The notes below the pieces were generated by a model. The model saw nothing but the letters and a program-made list of their open reading frames with translations. It had not been told where the DNA came from and ran no database searches. From Candidatus Nitrospira nitrosa (GTDB lineage: Bacteria; Nitrospirota; Nitrospiria; Nitrospirales; Nitrospiraceae): DNA of 64,000 nt. Of this stretch, positions 37,826-47,440 are shown in pieces. Made by a program: the position numbers and the translations under genes. The DNA lies in contig NZ_CZQA01000001.1 in the NCBI RefSeq assembly GCF_001458735.1, forward strand, positions 124,001 to 188,000, in the 5' to 3' direction. Numbering within the stretch: the stretch's first letter is position 1; the number at the start of each line of letters is the position of its first letter.

Positions 37826-37949
37826 AATCCCTCCGTTAAAATGTTTGCCTGAGCCATCCATGTCCTACGTCCTGGCATGCTAATAAAGTGACGTGAAGGC
37901 TCCCCACATCTCATCCGCCTCACGAATGAAGCCTACCATACTTGATACG

Positions 37950-38963
37950 ATGACAAATCTCACCGTGCAGGATCTTGCATTGTCCTTTCAGCCTCCACTG
38001 CCGCTCAAGAATGCTCATCTCATGACCCTCATCCCTCGCTACGTGCCGCGGGAGATATCGCTGACGGGTTTACCTCAGGAATCGCGACTCTTTACCGTCG
38101 AGCCACAGTCACAACTCCAAGGATTCTGTCATTGGCAAACCGATCGCAAGGCCTTCCCCACCGTCGTACTGGTCCATGGTTTGGAAGGTTCCAGCGAATC
38201 GCGATACATGCGAGGGATCACCGCAAAAGCCTTCCGCTCAGGGTTCAACGTCATCCGCCTAAACCAACGAACCTGTGGTGGGACAGAACATCTTTCCCCA
38301 ACTCTGTACAACAGCGGACTCAGTAGTGATTACCGGGCTATCGTGAAAGAACTCATTCATCATGATGGCCTTGATCGCATCTGGCTGGCCGGCTATTCCA
38401 TGGGAGGAAACCTTGTGCTCAAAGCCGCGGGGGAGTTAGGGGGGAGTGAACCGGCTCTGGCCGGAGTGGCTGCGGTATGCCCCAATATCAATCCTACCGT
38501 CTGCGCCCATGCCCTGGAGGAACCGCGCAATTGGATTTATCACCGTCATTTCGTCACAAAACTCAAGGAGCGCTTACGACGAAAGGCCTCCTTGTTCCCA
38601 GAGAAATGGGATCTCTCGCTCCTCGACAAGATCAGAACCATCAGCGAATTCGACGATGTGTACACCGCTCGTGACGGTGGCTACCGGGACGGCGCTGACT
38701 ATTACGACCGGGCTGGATCACGACATGTGCTCAAGCAGATCGCGGTACCGACTCTGATCATCACGGCCCAGGATGACCCCTTTATTCCCTACTCAATGTT
38801 TACCGTACCGTCGATTCAGCAACACCCAAACATCCAAGTGGTCGCACCTCGTTATGGAGGACATTGTGGATTCTACCAAGGTGGACGACGTGATGAGGAC
38901 CCCTACTGGTCGGAGAACCGAATCCTAGACTTCTTGCGTGGGATGCGACCGAACCGGTCCTGA
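37950..38963 (+). CDS. Alpha/beta hydrolase of the YheT family
   Basis: About 337 residues. Family start PPLPLKNAHLMTLIPRYVPR, oxyanion loop VVLVHGLEGSSESRYMRGIT, nucleophile serine in LAGYSMGGNLVLKAAGE, acid in TAQDDPFIP and His in YGGHCGFYQGG. YheT-type enzymes are esterases or lipid hydrolases of unsettled substrate. Several starts are open (37893 GTG, 37926 and 37950 ATG) and none has a clear ribosome site; the one nearest the family start is used. Confidence 0.88.
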   Translation: MTNLTVQDLALSFQPPLPLKNAHLMTLIPRYVPREISLTGLPQESRLFTVEPQSQLQGFCHWQTDRKAFPTVVLVHGLEGSSESRYMRGITAKAFRSGFNVIRLNQRTCGGTEHLSPTLYNSGLSSDYRAIVKELIHHDGLDRIWLAGYSMGGNLVLKAAGELGGSEPALAGVAAVCPNINPTVCAHALEEPRNWIYHRHFVTKLKERLRRKASLFPEKWDLSLLDKIRTISEFDDVYTARDGGYRDGADYYDRAGSRHVLKQIAVPTLIITAQDDPFIPYSMFTVPSIQQHPNIQVVAPRYGGHCGFYQGGRRDEDPYWSENRILDFLRGMRPNRS

Positions 38964-39108
38964 TTGCATGGATCACACACTTTCAGTCGGCCCAAACGTG
39001 TACTGATTCACCCTCTACAAGCAGAGCGACAAGGTGACTACGCGTCCGCCCCTGCTCATCTGAGAAAATCCAAGCCACGGCTGGCGACGTGCGTTGTGCA
39101 AGGAACAT

Positions 39109-40596
39109 TCAGACGATGGCGGGATCGAGGTGCGTCCGCACCTCGTCATGATATGTCCGAAACGGGTCCGGCATGGGAAAGGGGGCACGACCTCGAACTT
39201 GGAAAATTGACCAATTAATCACATAGGCAGGAAATAGTCCGTCAGGCTTCGCCCCTTGATCTGCATTGGAAGGCGACCATCCACCCAAGAGATGCCTGAC
39301 CAATGCACTGCGTCCATAGGCACGTGTATTCTTGGGGGCCTCCTCCATCGCAATCTGAATCAGTGCATCGGTCGTCATACGAGAAACCCGTCCCTCTTCC
39401 ACAAGCCCAGCATAAAGCCCCTTTGAAGGATTCAAGTTGTGATACTCTAAATCCAAGCTCTTGAGCAGAGAATCGCCCCAATCCAGTCCTTCTGCTTCTC
39501 TAAAACACTCCAACAGCCAGAGCTTTGACGCCCAATCCACACGGCCAACCAGCTTCTGATAATCCCCGCGCAGATCGTTGAGGACCGACGCCCATTGAGC
39601 AAGGACCCAATCAGTTTCCTCATCCTGCCCCTTACAATGCCGCAGGGCACAATCTAGAAACCGCTCCTGAATATCAAGAGCCGACATGGTTCGTTGAGAC
39701 TGAAGCCGAATAACCCAGCTCCGCTCTTGGTCCTGGGAAATTTCTTGTAGTGCCTCTACCGGTTCGTCAATCTCTAAATCCTGAGGAGCATGCCCTTCCT
39801 CAATCAGCTGCAAAACTAATCCGGTCACACCAAGTTTCAACGCTGTCGCGTATTCAGCCATATTGGAATCGCCAAGCAGTAAATGGATTCGCCGGTATTC
39901 ATTGGGATCCGCCAATGGCTCATCCCTCGTATTCACAATCGCCCGATTGTGCTGCACCCACTCGAAGAAATCATTGACGATGTAATCGCTTCGCTGAGAA
40001 ATTTGAAACGGCAGTTTCGAGTCACCTCGGGCCCCAGCGGCCGCACGTGGAACAATCAATCGATCCATTTGAATCCAGGCATCCTGTGGACCGGCGGCAC
40101 CGATACGTCCTGCTCCGGTAAAGATCTGTCTAGTCACCAGAAAAGTCACAAACGGGGCCAACCCGCGCCTCGAAAACGGGAACCGACGAGAGACAAGATA
40201 GTTTTCATGTGAGCCAAAGGTCGCATCCGTCTCATGATCGATGTTGTTCTTGATCAGCGATACGTGCTCGGAAAACCCAAGCTCTTCGACCGCTTGCTGC
40301 AGTAAGCGATCTCCTGCACGATCAGACGCCACAACATCCGTGAGAGAGTGACACTCGGGCGAGGCGTACTCTAAATGCCCCATATCCAGGTAGATTCGCC
40401 CACCGTTAGTGAGAAATCCCCCATTTCCAGGCGGCTCATCATGGCCGCGATGGTGGAGATCAAGCACCCCTCGACGCTGGACCTGGAACAGATGATTTCT
40501 AATTTGATGGGCAAACCAGGTTGGGGAATGGTCAGGCCGGTCCTCATGGATCAAGAGCCCGTACTCGGTCTCCAAGCCAAAAATTCGATGCAACAT
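39109..40596 (-). CDS. pafA: Pup/UBact protein ligase
   Basis: Joins the C-terminal glutamate of the Pup-like tag to lysines of target proteins using ATP; glutamine-synthetase-like fold. Starts MLHRIFGLETEYGLLIHEDR with the Mg-binding ETE; then YLDMGHLEYASPECHSL, LIKNNIDHETDATFGSHENY, SQRSDYI and IVNTRDEPLADPNEYRRIHL. It lacks the long insertion after the first helix that marks the Dop copy in this operon, which is why it is called the ligase. 495 residues. Last gene of the proteasome operon, four bases after prcA. Confidence 0.93.
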   Translation of the reverse strand: MLHRIFGLETEYGLLIHEDRPDHSPTWFAHQIRNHLFQVQRRGVLDLHHRGHDEPPGNGGFLTNGGRIYLDMGHLEYASPECHSLTDVVASDRAGDRLLQQAVEELGFSEHVSLIKNNIDHETDATFGSHENYLVSRRFPFSRRGLAPFVTFLVTRQIFTGAGRIGAAGPQDAWIQMDRLIVPRAAAGARGDSKLPFQISQRSDYIVNDFFEWVQHNRAIVNTRDEPLADPNEYRRIHLLLGDSNMAEYATALKLGVTGLVLQLIEEGHAPQDLEIDEPVEALQEISQDQERSWVIRLQSQRTMSALDIQERFLDCALRHCKGQDEETDWVLAQWASVLNDLRGDYQKLVGRVDWASKLWLLECFREAEGLDWGDSLLKSLDLEYHNLNPSKGLYAGLVEEGRVSRMTTDALIQIAMEEAPKNTRAYGRSALVRHLLGGWSPSNADQGAKPDGLFPAYVINWSIFQVRGRAPFPMPDPFRTYHDEVRTHLDPAIV

Positions 40597-40600
40597 ACGT

Positions 40601-41410
40601 TTACGTCAGTGCCGAACTCAGGTCACTGGGAAGCAATGCTTTCAACTCGACAGACCCCAGCGTCCGGTATTTAGAGGTTCCTGACACATGACGATCGAGT
40701 AGCGCACATTCGATCATTTTTTCCTCCATACGCTGACGCACATGGGTCAAGAGGGTCTGAGAGTCCGTTACCAACTGATCGGAACTCTCCTTTGCACCCT
40801 CATGACTTTCCCTGAGCTCATGTGCTTGCCGCTGTGCTCGATCCCCGACCGCCCAGGTGCGAATCACAAGATCCACAGCCTCTTTCAAAGACACACAAGA
40901 CTGCGGTCGAAGATACTCTATCATCCGCTGCTCAACCGACGACGTTGCCGCAAGTACGGCATACTGATTCTTTTCTTCGAACACTCCGTCGTAGTTGATC
41001 GTGAGGAAGCTGTCTTTCCCAGCCTTCTGACCCAACTCGGCCAACATGATCTTCACGATGGACGGAGCTTTAAATACTTCCTCAAACGCCTGCTTGACGA
41101 CCGGTGCGATGCCGTACTTGACGAGACGACTCCCCGTGACATCGGCCGCAGAACGGTTGAACCCTTCAACGTGAGCCATCTCCAACAGCGTGAACCGCAA
41201 CTTCTCGAGATCGGCCGGGTGTCCCATTCCCCCGAAAGCGAGACGGTCATAGATTTCATAGAGCTTGGGGGTACCCTTACTCATCGTCATCAGGAGAATC
41301 CCTTGATCGCAGACCACCCCGACCACCGGACTCCCCTGCGCAAACTGCTCATCAAGATACTGACGGCGATTCCCGACTGCTTCGACCCACCGATAGGGTT
41401 CTTCGTACAT
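40601..41410 (-). CDS. prcA: 20S proteasome alpha subunit
   Basis: Non-catalytic outer-ring subunit that gates the proteolytic chamber. The protein starts MYEEPYRWVEAVGNRRQYLD, then SPVVGVVCDQGILLMTM, KLYEIYDRLAFGGMGHPADL and DVTGSRLVKYG, all matching actinobacterial PrcA landmarks (AYAGGVLF, ISELYDRVGFAAAGK, DVTGRQLAN). The ATG at 41410 lies 13 bases after the prcB stop; the open frame extends to a TTG at 41452 within prcB, which is less likely. 269 residues with an extended charged tail. Confidence 0.92.
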   Translation of the reverse strand: MYEEPYRWVEAVGNRRQYLDEQFAQGSPVVGVVCDQGILLMTMSKGTPKLYEIYDRLAFGGMGHPADLEKLRFTLLEMAHVEGFNRSAADVTGSRLVKYGIAPVVKQAFEEVFKAPSIVKIMLAELGQKAGKDSFLTINYDGVFEEKNQYAVLAATSSVEQRMIEYLRPQSCVSLKEAVDLVIRTWAVGDRAQRQAHELRESHEGAKESSDQLVTDSQTLLTHVRQRMEEKMIECALLDRHVSGTSKYRTLGSVELKALLPSDLSSALT

Positions 41411-41423
41411 AACGTGAACGACC

Positions 41424-42191
41424 TTACACGCCTTTCGATACGTTTGACTCAAACAAGGATCGGAGAGATGGATCAGCCATTGCCGTCACACCCTCGGCTG
41501 TGATCAATTTCACAACCGGATACAGCCCAGCCTCCCGATTCACCCCACCGGTCGCACTATCGAATTCTGCGGCACATGTTAACAGCCGCAATGCTTGAAT
41601 AGACGCCTGCTCTTGAGACATCGTACTCAGAGGTTGCTCACCCCATGTATTTACATAGTGAAGGATACCTCGAATAGTTGGCGAACCAGAACCAGACACC
41701 GCATACTCTACTCCCTCAAACTCCGCGCCAAGGATATCGTAGAAGTAAATCTTTGCGGCCTCTTGGTCGGCATCGTATCCGGCAAAGATCGGGACAACGG
41801 CCCCCGTCCCTGCCAAGGCTGCCGGAACATTTTCCTTGAGCAGTTTGGATAGGGCTCGAAGCTTGCCCTCGAAGCTAAGTTCCTGCAGCTGTGTCCGCCG
41901 ATAATACTTAAAGGAGTGTTCCAGAACGCGCGCCATCTCATACGCGGTGGCAGGAACCCCGGCAATCGCCATGACGCAATGTCGATCGATCTCTAAGACC
42001 TTGTCAGTTCGGTCATACATGACCATGTTGCCGGCTGTCGCTCGACGATCTCCAGCCACCAGCACCCCATCGCGATATTTGAAGGCAAGAATCGTCGTAG
42101 CGGTGGTCAGGGGTTGCCCCGCTCCGGACTGTCCCGGCACTCCCAATGCGTACCCCTGTTCCTTCAGTATCTGATAAAAATCACCCTGCAT
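41424..42191 (-). CDS. prcB: 20S proteasome beta subunit, catalytic
   Basis: Threonine protease of the inner rings. A 31-residue propeptide ends before TTILAFKYRDGVLVAGDRRA, so Thr32 would be the catalytic Thr1. Counting from it, Asp17 (D48), Arg19 (R50) and Lys33 (K64) are all in place, so the site is intact. 255 residues. GAGG upstream of the ATG. The gap to pup is about 100 bases. Confidence 0.95.
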   Translation of the reverse strand: MQGDFYQILKEQGYALGVPGQSGAGQPLTTATTILAFKYRDGVLVAGDRRATAGNMVMYDRTDKVLEIDRHCVMAIAGVPATAYEMARVLEHSFKYYRRTQLQELSFEGKLRALSKLLKENVPAALAGTGAVVPIFAGYDADQEAAKIYFYDILGAEFEGVEYAVSGSGSPTIRGILHYVNTWGEQPLSTMSQEQASIQALRLLTCAAEFDSATGGVNREAGLYPVVKLITAEGVTAMADPSLRSLFESNVSKGV

Positions 42192-42293
42192 ACTTAACCT
42201 CGGTAAACGTGAGGCGTAAAATATGAAAGAAGTCTGGTCGATATTCCAGAGACCATCTTCTACCTTTCACATCTCACTGATTACGTTTCACAA

Positions 42294-42488
42294 TCACTCC
42301 CCTGTCCGCTGCCGATATCGCTCTGCCTGCTTGGGGTCGACTCTGCGCATCCGCTTGAGCAAACTATCTTTATCGGGTGACCCGGTTTCTGGGCGGCGTG
42401 GCCCCCCTCCTTCTTCCAGGGGGCTGGGGGATTTCGGCATGGGATCTCCTGGCCTCTCTCGTCTCTCCGGCATAAGGCTCTGGATCAT
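42294..42488 (-). CDS. pup: Pup-like modifier (UBact type), ending RTGE
   Basis: 64-residue, highly charged, Pro/Gly/Arg-rich protein, probably disordered: MIQSLMPERRERPGDPMPKS, then SPLEEGGGPRRPETG, then a helical end DSLLKRMRRVDPKQAERYRQ and RTGE. The ATG overlaps the dop stop by four bases. Small size, place between dop and prcB and a Gly-Glu C-terminus identify it as the protein tag. Known Pup ends GGQ or GGE; the Thr-Gly-Glu end matches the form reported as UBact in Nitrospirae and other Gram-negatives. As it ends in Glu, no deamidation by Dop is needed before ligation. Confidence 0.9.
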   Translation of the reverse strand: MIQSLMPERRERPGDPMPKSPSPLEEGGGPRRPETGSPDKDSLLKRMRRVDPKQAERYRQRTGE

Positions 42489-44011
42489 GTCTGTATTTCC
42501 TTTCTGTGGTCCCACACAGCCAATGCATCAGCAGGCGAGCGCGCCTGTTGGAAAATATCGACGCATCGTCGGACTTCCTTCGGGTCAAAGAGATCTCCCA
42601 TATTGAGGTGCTGAGAACGGATGCTCCCTCTGAATTGTATCTGTTCCCATTGCATCGACTGAATCTGCTCAGAAAACCGCTGCACACACAACCCGCGCAC
42701 CCCGCCACGAGTATCCTGTGGCCCGCTCCGAAGCGCCTCTTCGATTCCATCCTCAGTGGTCAACCGCCAGGCTTTTCCCTCTGCCTCCAGTCCAAGATAG
42801 AGCCCCTGCTCGGGGTTGACGTTGTGATACTCCAAGTCCAGGCTCGCCAACCAGGGGTCATCCCAGCCGATGCGTTCCTCCCGCATGAAGGTCTCGATCA
42901 GCCACAGTTTGGTCACCCAATCAAGTTTCCCCACTAACCGTGAGCGGTCCTCCGACAATGTATGCAACGTCTCAGCCCACTCACTCAAGAGCCAATCTGA
43001 CTCCTCGTCTGATCCGGCTAGCTCACGACGTGCTATCTCGCAATAGTGCGCCTGAAGCTCCAACGCCGAAACCTTTCGGCCATCCTTCAGCCGAATCATT
43101 GTTTTCATCTCCGGATCACGCGAGACTTGTTTGACGGCCACCACCGGTTGCTCCACCTCCAGGGGAGGCAGCGCCCCTCGCTCAATGAGATCAAGCACCA
43201 GCCTGGTCGTCCCAATCTTGAGCGCCGTCGCATACTCACACATGTTGGCATCGCCGATAATCAGATGCAGACGGCGATACTTTCGCCGGTCGGCATGAGG
43301 CTCATCTCTGGTATTGAGGATGGGCCGATTGTGCATCGTATCGACCCCCAGCTCCGTCTCCATGAAATCTGCACGTTGCGAGAGCTGATAGGCGCCAGGA
43401 ACCCATCCGGATTCCTGCGCCTCGATTCCCACCTTCCCTGCCCCGGCAATGACCTGTCGGCTGACCAGAAACGGAAGAAGGCCTGCTGCCAGCGCAGGAA
43501 AGGGTATCGAGCGCGGAACAAGATAGTTGTCATGACACCCGTAACTGTGGCCGTGGAAGTCAGTATTGTTTTTGTACAGGCGCAGGTGAGCTCCTCCCAA
43601 AAGCCGGTTGCGCCGCTGGGCGGCACGGTGCACGATCCGTTCTCCCGCACGATCATGCGCTACCAGATCGCGAAGCGTTCGACATTCAGGTGTGGAGTAC
43701 TCTGGATGCGTATGGTCGTTGTAGAATCGCGCACCGTTCGGCAAGACGAGGTCGCTTTTCATGTCATGGAACGAAAAGGGGCGATGGGCATCGCGGCGTG
43801 CGAACTCATCCTCCTCTTTATCCTGTTGCAAGCCCGAGACTCGGAAGCCGCGCGCATCCTCATGCGGATCCTCACCGGCATAGTCCCACCGCCGCTCGAA
43901 AGAGGCTGCCAGATGAGCACGCACGAGTTCCATTGATTCGACCACCGGATCCATGTCCGGCACATCATCGCGCGTGATACCGTACTCGGTCTCAATTCCA
44001 AAAAGACGCAT
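42485..44011 (-). CDS. dop: Depupylase (Dop)
   Basis: Homologue of PafA that removes the tag from substrates. Starts MRLFGIETEYGITRDDVPDM with the Mg-binding ETE. A long insertion (about 35-80: WDYAGEDPHEDARGFRVSGL and following) corresponds to the Dop-loop, absent from PafA. Later LYKNNTDFHGHSYGCHDNYL, QLSQRADFMETELGVDT and ILNTRDEPHADRRKYRRLHL agree with mycobacterial Dop. 508 residues. It is followed with overlap by pup. Because the tag already ends in Glu, only the depupylase activity is required. Confidence 0.93.
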   Translation of the reverse strand: MRLFGIETEYGITRDDVPDMDPVVESMELVRAHLAASFERRWDYAGEDPHEDARGFRVSGLQQDKEEDEFARRDAHRPFSFHDMKSDLVLPNGARFYNDHTHPEYSTPECRTLRDLVAHDRAGERIVHRAAQRRNRLLGGAHLRLYKNNTDFHGHSYGCHDNYLVPRSIPFPALAAGLLPFLVSRQVIAGAGKVGIEAQESGWVPGAYQLSQRADFMETELGVDTMHNRPILNTRDEPHADRRKYRRLHLIIGDANMCEYATALKIGTTRLVLDLIERGALPPLEVEQPVVAVKQVSRDPEMKTMIRLKDGRKVSALELQAHYCEIARRELAGSDEESDWLLSEWAETLHTLSEDRSRLVGKLDWVTKLWLIETFMREERIGWDDPWLASLDLEYHNVNPEQGLYLGLEAEGKAWRLTTEDGIEEALRSGPQDTRGGVRGLCVQRFSEQIQSMQWEQIQFRGSIRSQHLNMGDLFDPKEVRRCVDIFQQARSPADALAVWDHRKEIQT

Positions 44012-44099
44012 AGTGAGTGAGAAGTAAAAAGGACAACCTGAAGCGACGGTCAGACTCGATCATAGCGCCTAAGCAATCAGCTTCTGACCTTTCACATCC

Positions 44100-45836
44100 T
44101 TAGATGATCTGACTGGTGAGCCGTTCTTCGGCCTGACGGCCTCGCCTGAAGGACGAAATACCGACCACCTGCTCCGGATGATGGTCAAGCAATTTCAGCC
44201 ATTCCTCGGCGGCATCGTCCGGCGGCAACATGTCACCCTCTCGAAATTCCTCGGACACGGCTACCCGGAGATCCTCCTCCAGCAATCCCGCCGGCAGCCC
44301 GGACTGAACCGTACGATCGATCGCCTTTTCCTTCGCCCGTTGAACGATCGACGCCAGGATTGCCCCACTGACAAGATCGCCGCGGTACAGCACCGTACTC
44401 TGACCACTTCTCAGTCTGATCGAGAGGAGACGGGTTTCCTCCGTTCGACGGAAGATCGCCTCAATAATGTCTTCGACAAGCGCCACCACCGCCTGCGCTG
44501 GCTCACCCCCGCGGTCCTTTACCAACGTGGGGTCGAGTGGAAGATCCGACGTCAAATAGACTTTCAAAATCTCGGCTGCGGCAGCCTTGTTCGGCCGGCT
44601 CACTTTAATTTTCCGATCGATTCGACCGGGACGCAACACGGCCGGATCAATCAGGTCCGGTCGGTTGGAGGCCAAAATGATGACGACGTCCCGCAACGAC
44701 TCGATCCCATCCATTTCGCTGCAAAACATCGGAACGAGCGTGTTGGAGATGTTGAAGGAACGCATAGCACGCCGCGTCCCTAAAATTGACTCCGCCTCGT
44801 CGATAAAGATGAACGGCAGAGCCCCTTCCTTTCGTCGAGCTCGCGCCTGCTCAAAGAGATCACGGACCATCCGCTCTGACTCCCCAAGCCACATATTGAG
44901 GATTTCTGGCCCTTTGACATGAAGAAATGCCCCGCTTGTGACGGGCGGGCGCTTATCCATGTCAGGCGCCTGTCCTTGCTGCGATTCACTGAGCCGCTTG
45001 GCTAAGCTACCGGCAGCAGCTTGCCCGATCAGCGTCTTCCCGCACCCGGGTGGTCCGTAGAGCAAAAACCCCTTCGGTTGAGAAAACTTGAACCGTTCGA
45101 ACGTCTCCGCATGCAATAGAGGATATTCAATCGCCTTACGGATTGCAGTGATCGCCTCGTTCTGTCCCCCGATCTGGTCCCATGTCACTGTGGGTGCTTC
45201 ATCTAGGACATGCCGGCCGGCCTTCTGGTCCACAAGCTTCTCAAGGGCAACGCGGAGACTGGGGTCGATTCGAATGTGGTCCCCTGCCTTAAGATCGGCA
45301 CCGACCAAATCCGTCGAACGTTGCAAAATCAACGACTGCCGGCCCATATCCTGCTCAAACCGCAACCGACCGTCCGGTAACGTTTCGGCCAGTTTCAAAA
45401 TGGGCCCGTTCCGATCGTACCCCAGCGTCCGAATGACCGCATAGGCTTCATTGACCAGGATCTGGGTGCCGATCCGCAGATCGTCATCAGCCACGCGAGG
45501 ATCCACGTTGGCATAATACTCCGCCCCACCGACGACGATACGGGCGAGACCCGGAGCCGGAATTTCAAGTAAAGTGCCGATCCGGTTGGCTGGAGCCGTG
45601 AGCTTGGCCACGACCTCGCTCACCTTCTTGAACTCCACCTCACGTTGCTGAGAAGCGGTTTGAGACAACATCACGGCATGCCGCAGCTTGTACAGCAGCT
45701 TTTGCCGAGGATCACCGTCTGAAAAGGTGGCCAGACACTGTTCAATCAACTCGAGCGGATCCGTCCCGATCTTCAGCGATGGCTCATCGCTTCGATCATT
45801 CCTTGTCTCTTGGTCAAAAGAGCCGTGATCACTCAT
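44100..45836 (-). CDS. mpa: Proteasomal AAA ATPase (Mpa/ARC)
   Basis: Hexameric unfoldase that recognises the tag and feeds substrates to the proteasome. N-terminal coiled coil (about 40-85), two OB folds (GTLLEIPAPGLARIVVGGAE, GYDRNGPILKLAETLPDGRL), then the AAA domain with Walker A GPPGCGKT, Walker B FIFIDEAES and arginine-finger region NRPDLIDPAVLRPGRIDRKI. About 578 residues from the ATG at 45836. Its C-terminus reads ...RLTSQII; the penultimate Tyr of the GQYL/HbYX docking tail is missing. The stop lies 88 bases before dop. Confidence 0.94.
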   Translation of the reverse strand: MSDHGSFDQETRNDRSDEPSLKIGTDPLELIEQCLATFSDGDPRQKLLYKLRHAVMLSQTASQQREVEFKKVSEVVAKLTAPANRIGTLLEIPAPGLARIVVGGAEYYANVDPRVADDDLRIGTQILVNEAYAVIRTLGYDRNGPILKLAETLPDGRLRFEQDMGRQSLILQRSTDLVGADLKAGDHIRIDPSLRVALEKLVDQKAGRHVLDEAPTVTWDQIGGQNEAITAIRKAIEYPLLHAETFERFKFSQPKGFLLYGPPGCGKTLIGQAAAGSLAKRLSESQQGQAPDMDKRPPVTSGAFLHVKGPEILNMWLGESERMVRDLFEQARARRKEGALPFIFIDEAESILGTRRAMRSFNISNTLVPMFCSEMDGIESLRDVVIILASNRPDLIDPAVLRPGRIDRKIKVSRPNKAAAAEILKVYLTSDLPLDPTLVKDRGGEPAQAVVALVEDIIEAIFRRTEETRLLSIRLRSGQSTVLYRGDLVSGAILASIVQRAKEKAIDRTVQSGLPAGLLEEDLRVAVSEEFREGDMLPPDDAAEEWLKLLDHHPEQVVGISSFRRGRQAEERLTSQII

Positions 45837-45897
45837 ACATATACCTTCACCCCAGCTGGCTGATCCTACCATACCGATGTGATGAATTGCCGTCTTG

Positions 45898-47016
45898 CTA
45901 GTTGACGGCCTGAAGCGTCACCGGCACCTTTTCGCGCCGGTTGCCACGGAGGATCTCCACTGTAACGTGGTCACCGATCTTGTGCTCTTCCATCGCATCC
46001 ATGAGATCGTCAATGGTGGTCACGGCTTTCCCTGCGACCGAGACAAGAACATCGCCGAGTTGAATCTGTCCCATCATCGTTTCGCGAGCCCCCTTGAGGC
46101 CGGCGCGGTCCGCGGGCCCACCACGAGTCACCTTACCGATGATGACCCCTTTGATTCCCCATCGCTTTGCCATCGCATCCGGTACGAGCGAGACCCCCAG
46201 TCCAGGACGAATGAGCTTCCCATGCTTGATGAGTTCAGGAACGATACGATTGACGGTATCAACCGGAACCGCAAACCCAATACCGGCATAGGCTCCGCTC
46301 GGACTCACAATCTGCGTATTGACACCAATCAACCGCCCGGCACTATCGAGCAAGGGCCCACCAGAGTTGCCCGGATTGATCGCGGCGTCCGTCTGAACCA
46401 CCCCTTCAATCGTTCGATTAGACATTGACTTAATGGTCCGGCCCAAGGCGCTGACGACGCCCGTCGTCAGGGTATGGTCAAGCCCGAATGGATTGCCGAT
46501 CGCCAGCACTTTTTGTCCGACCCGCAAATCATGGGAGGAGCCGATCGCCATCGGATCCAACTGGCCGTCCGAAACTTGTATTTGAAGCACCGCCAGATCG
46601 TGATCGGGATCGGCCCCAACCAACTTAGCCTGATGTTCGCTCCGATCTGCCAAGGTCACCTTGATCGCATCAGCCCCATAGATGACATGAAAGTTCGTCA
46701 CAATGTGCCCTTGCTTGCTCCAAATAAACCCGGACCCCGATCCCTGCGGCACTTCCATGACGTTCAGGGACCAAATGTCCTGCTGGATAGCGGTATTGGC
46801 AATAAACACCACGGACTTCGTCGCTCGCTCAAAGACCGTGATCGTGGTTCGCTCATCGGCACCAAGCTCCGGGGATGCAGGCGTCACAGAGCGCGGCCTG
46901 CCTTCAGGACCGTCATGGTTGGCTCCCAGCGGCTTCCCCCAGTCTGCTGCAGAAGCCGTTGAACTCAGTATAGTGGTGAAAAGGAGGAACGTGAGACCGC
47001 TGAGTGAGTTACTCAC
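45898..47016 (-). CDS. HtrA/Deg-type periplasmic serine protease
   Basis: 372 residues. Signal peptide SNSLSGLTFLLFTTILSSTA and a cleavage near TASA-ADW. Trypsin-like domain with the triad His in GHIVTNFHVIYG, Asp in DHDLAVLQI and Ser in INPGNSGGPLLD. One PDZ domain at the C-terminus (GLGVSLVPDA...GAVK-like DRAGLKGA). The GTG at 47016 overlaps the yjbQ stop and gives a clean signal peptide; the frame extends 15 codons upstream. Sixty bases separate it from mpa, so it is probably co-transcribed with the proteasome genes. Confidence 0.9.
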   Translation of the reverse strand: MSNSLSGLTFLLFTTILSSTASAADWGKPLGANHDGPEGRPRSVTPASPELGADERTTITVFERATKSVVFIANTAIQQDIWSLNVMEVPQGSGSGFIWSKQGHIVTNFHVIYGADAIKVTLADRSEHQAKLVGADPDHDLAVLQIQVSDGQLDPMAIGSSHDLRVGQKVLAIGNPFGLDHTLTTGVVSALGRTIKSMSNRTIEGVVQTDAAINPGNSGGPLLDSAGRLIGVNTQIVSPSGAYAGIGFAVPVDTVNRIVPELIKHGKLIRPGLGVSLVPDAMAKRWGIKGVIIGKVTRGGPADRAGLKGARETMMGQIQLGDVLVSVAGKAVTTIDDLMDAMEEHKIGDHVTVEILRGNRREKVPVTLQAVN

Positions 47017-47431
47017 CCAACACCTGTAGAACCAGCTCACGTGCTCGCGCACGTGTATCAAAATCTACGAGCACGATTTGTTGCCAGATTCCAAGCAACA
47101 GGGTCCCCGCAGCAAACGGAATCGTCACGGAAGGCCCCTGGAGTTGCCCCCGAAGGTGACTATGACCATTGTCTTCTCCCGGATTGACCGTATTATGTCG
47201 CAATCGGGCATCTGCCGGGATGAGGCGATCCCAAAACGTGTGGGTGTCCGCGCGGATCCCCGGCTCATCCTCAATGATCATCACGGATGCGGTGGTATGT
47301 TTCACGAAGACCGTCACAATTCCCGCCTGAAACTTCGCCTCGGCCACGGCAGCGACGACGGACTTGGTCACATTTTCGATCTGAGTCCCCCCTGCCATTT
47401 GAATCGTCAACGTCACAGTATGGACGGCCAT
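47009..47431 (-). CDS. YjbQ/UPF0047 family protein
   Basis: 140 residues. Family landmarks: VTVFVKHTTASVMIIEDEPG, RHNTVNPGEDNGHSHLRGQL, QGPSVTIPFAAGTLLLGIWQ and IVLVDFDTRARARELVLQV. The conserved His and Glu/Asp residues form a metal site. Members show weak thiamine-phosphate synthase activity, but the true role is unclear. It lies between the HD protein and htrA with overlaps or short gaps. Confidence 0.92.
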   Translation of the reverse strand: MAVHTVTLTIQMAGGTQIENVTKSVVAAVAEAKFQAGIVTVFVKHTTASVMIIEDEPGIRADTHTFWDRLIPADARLRHNTVNPGEDNGHSHLRGQLQGPSVTIPFAAGTLLLGIWQQIVLVDFDTRARARELVLQVLGE

Positions 47432-47440
47432 CAGACACTC

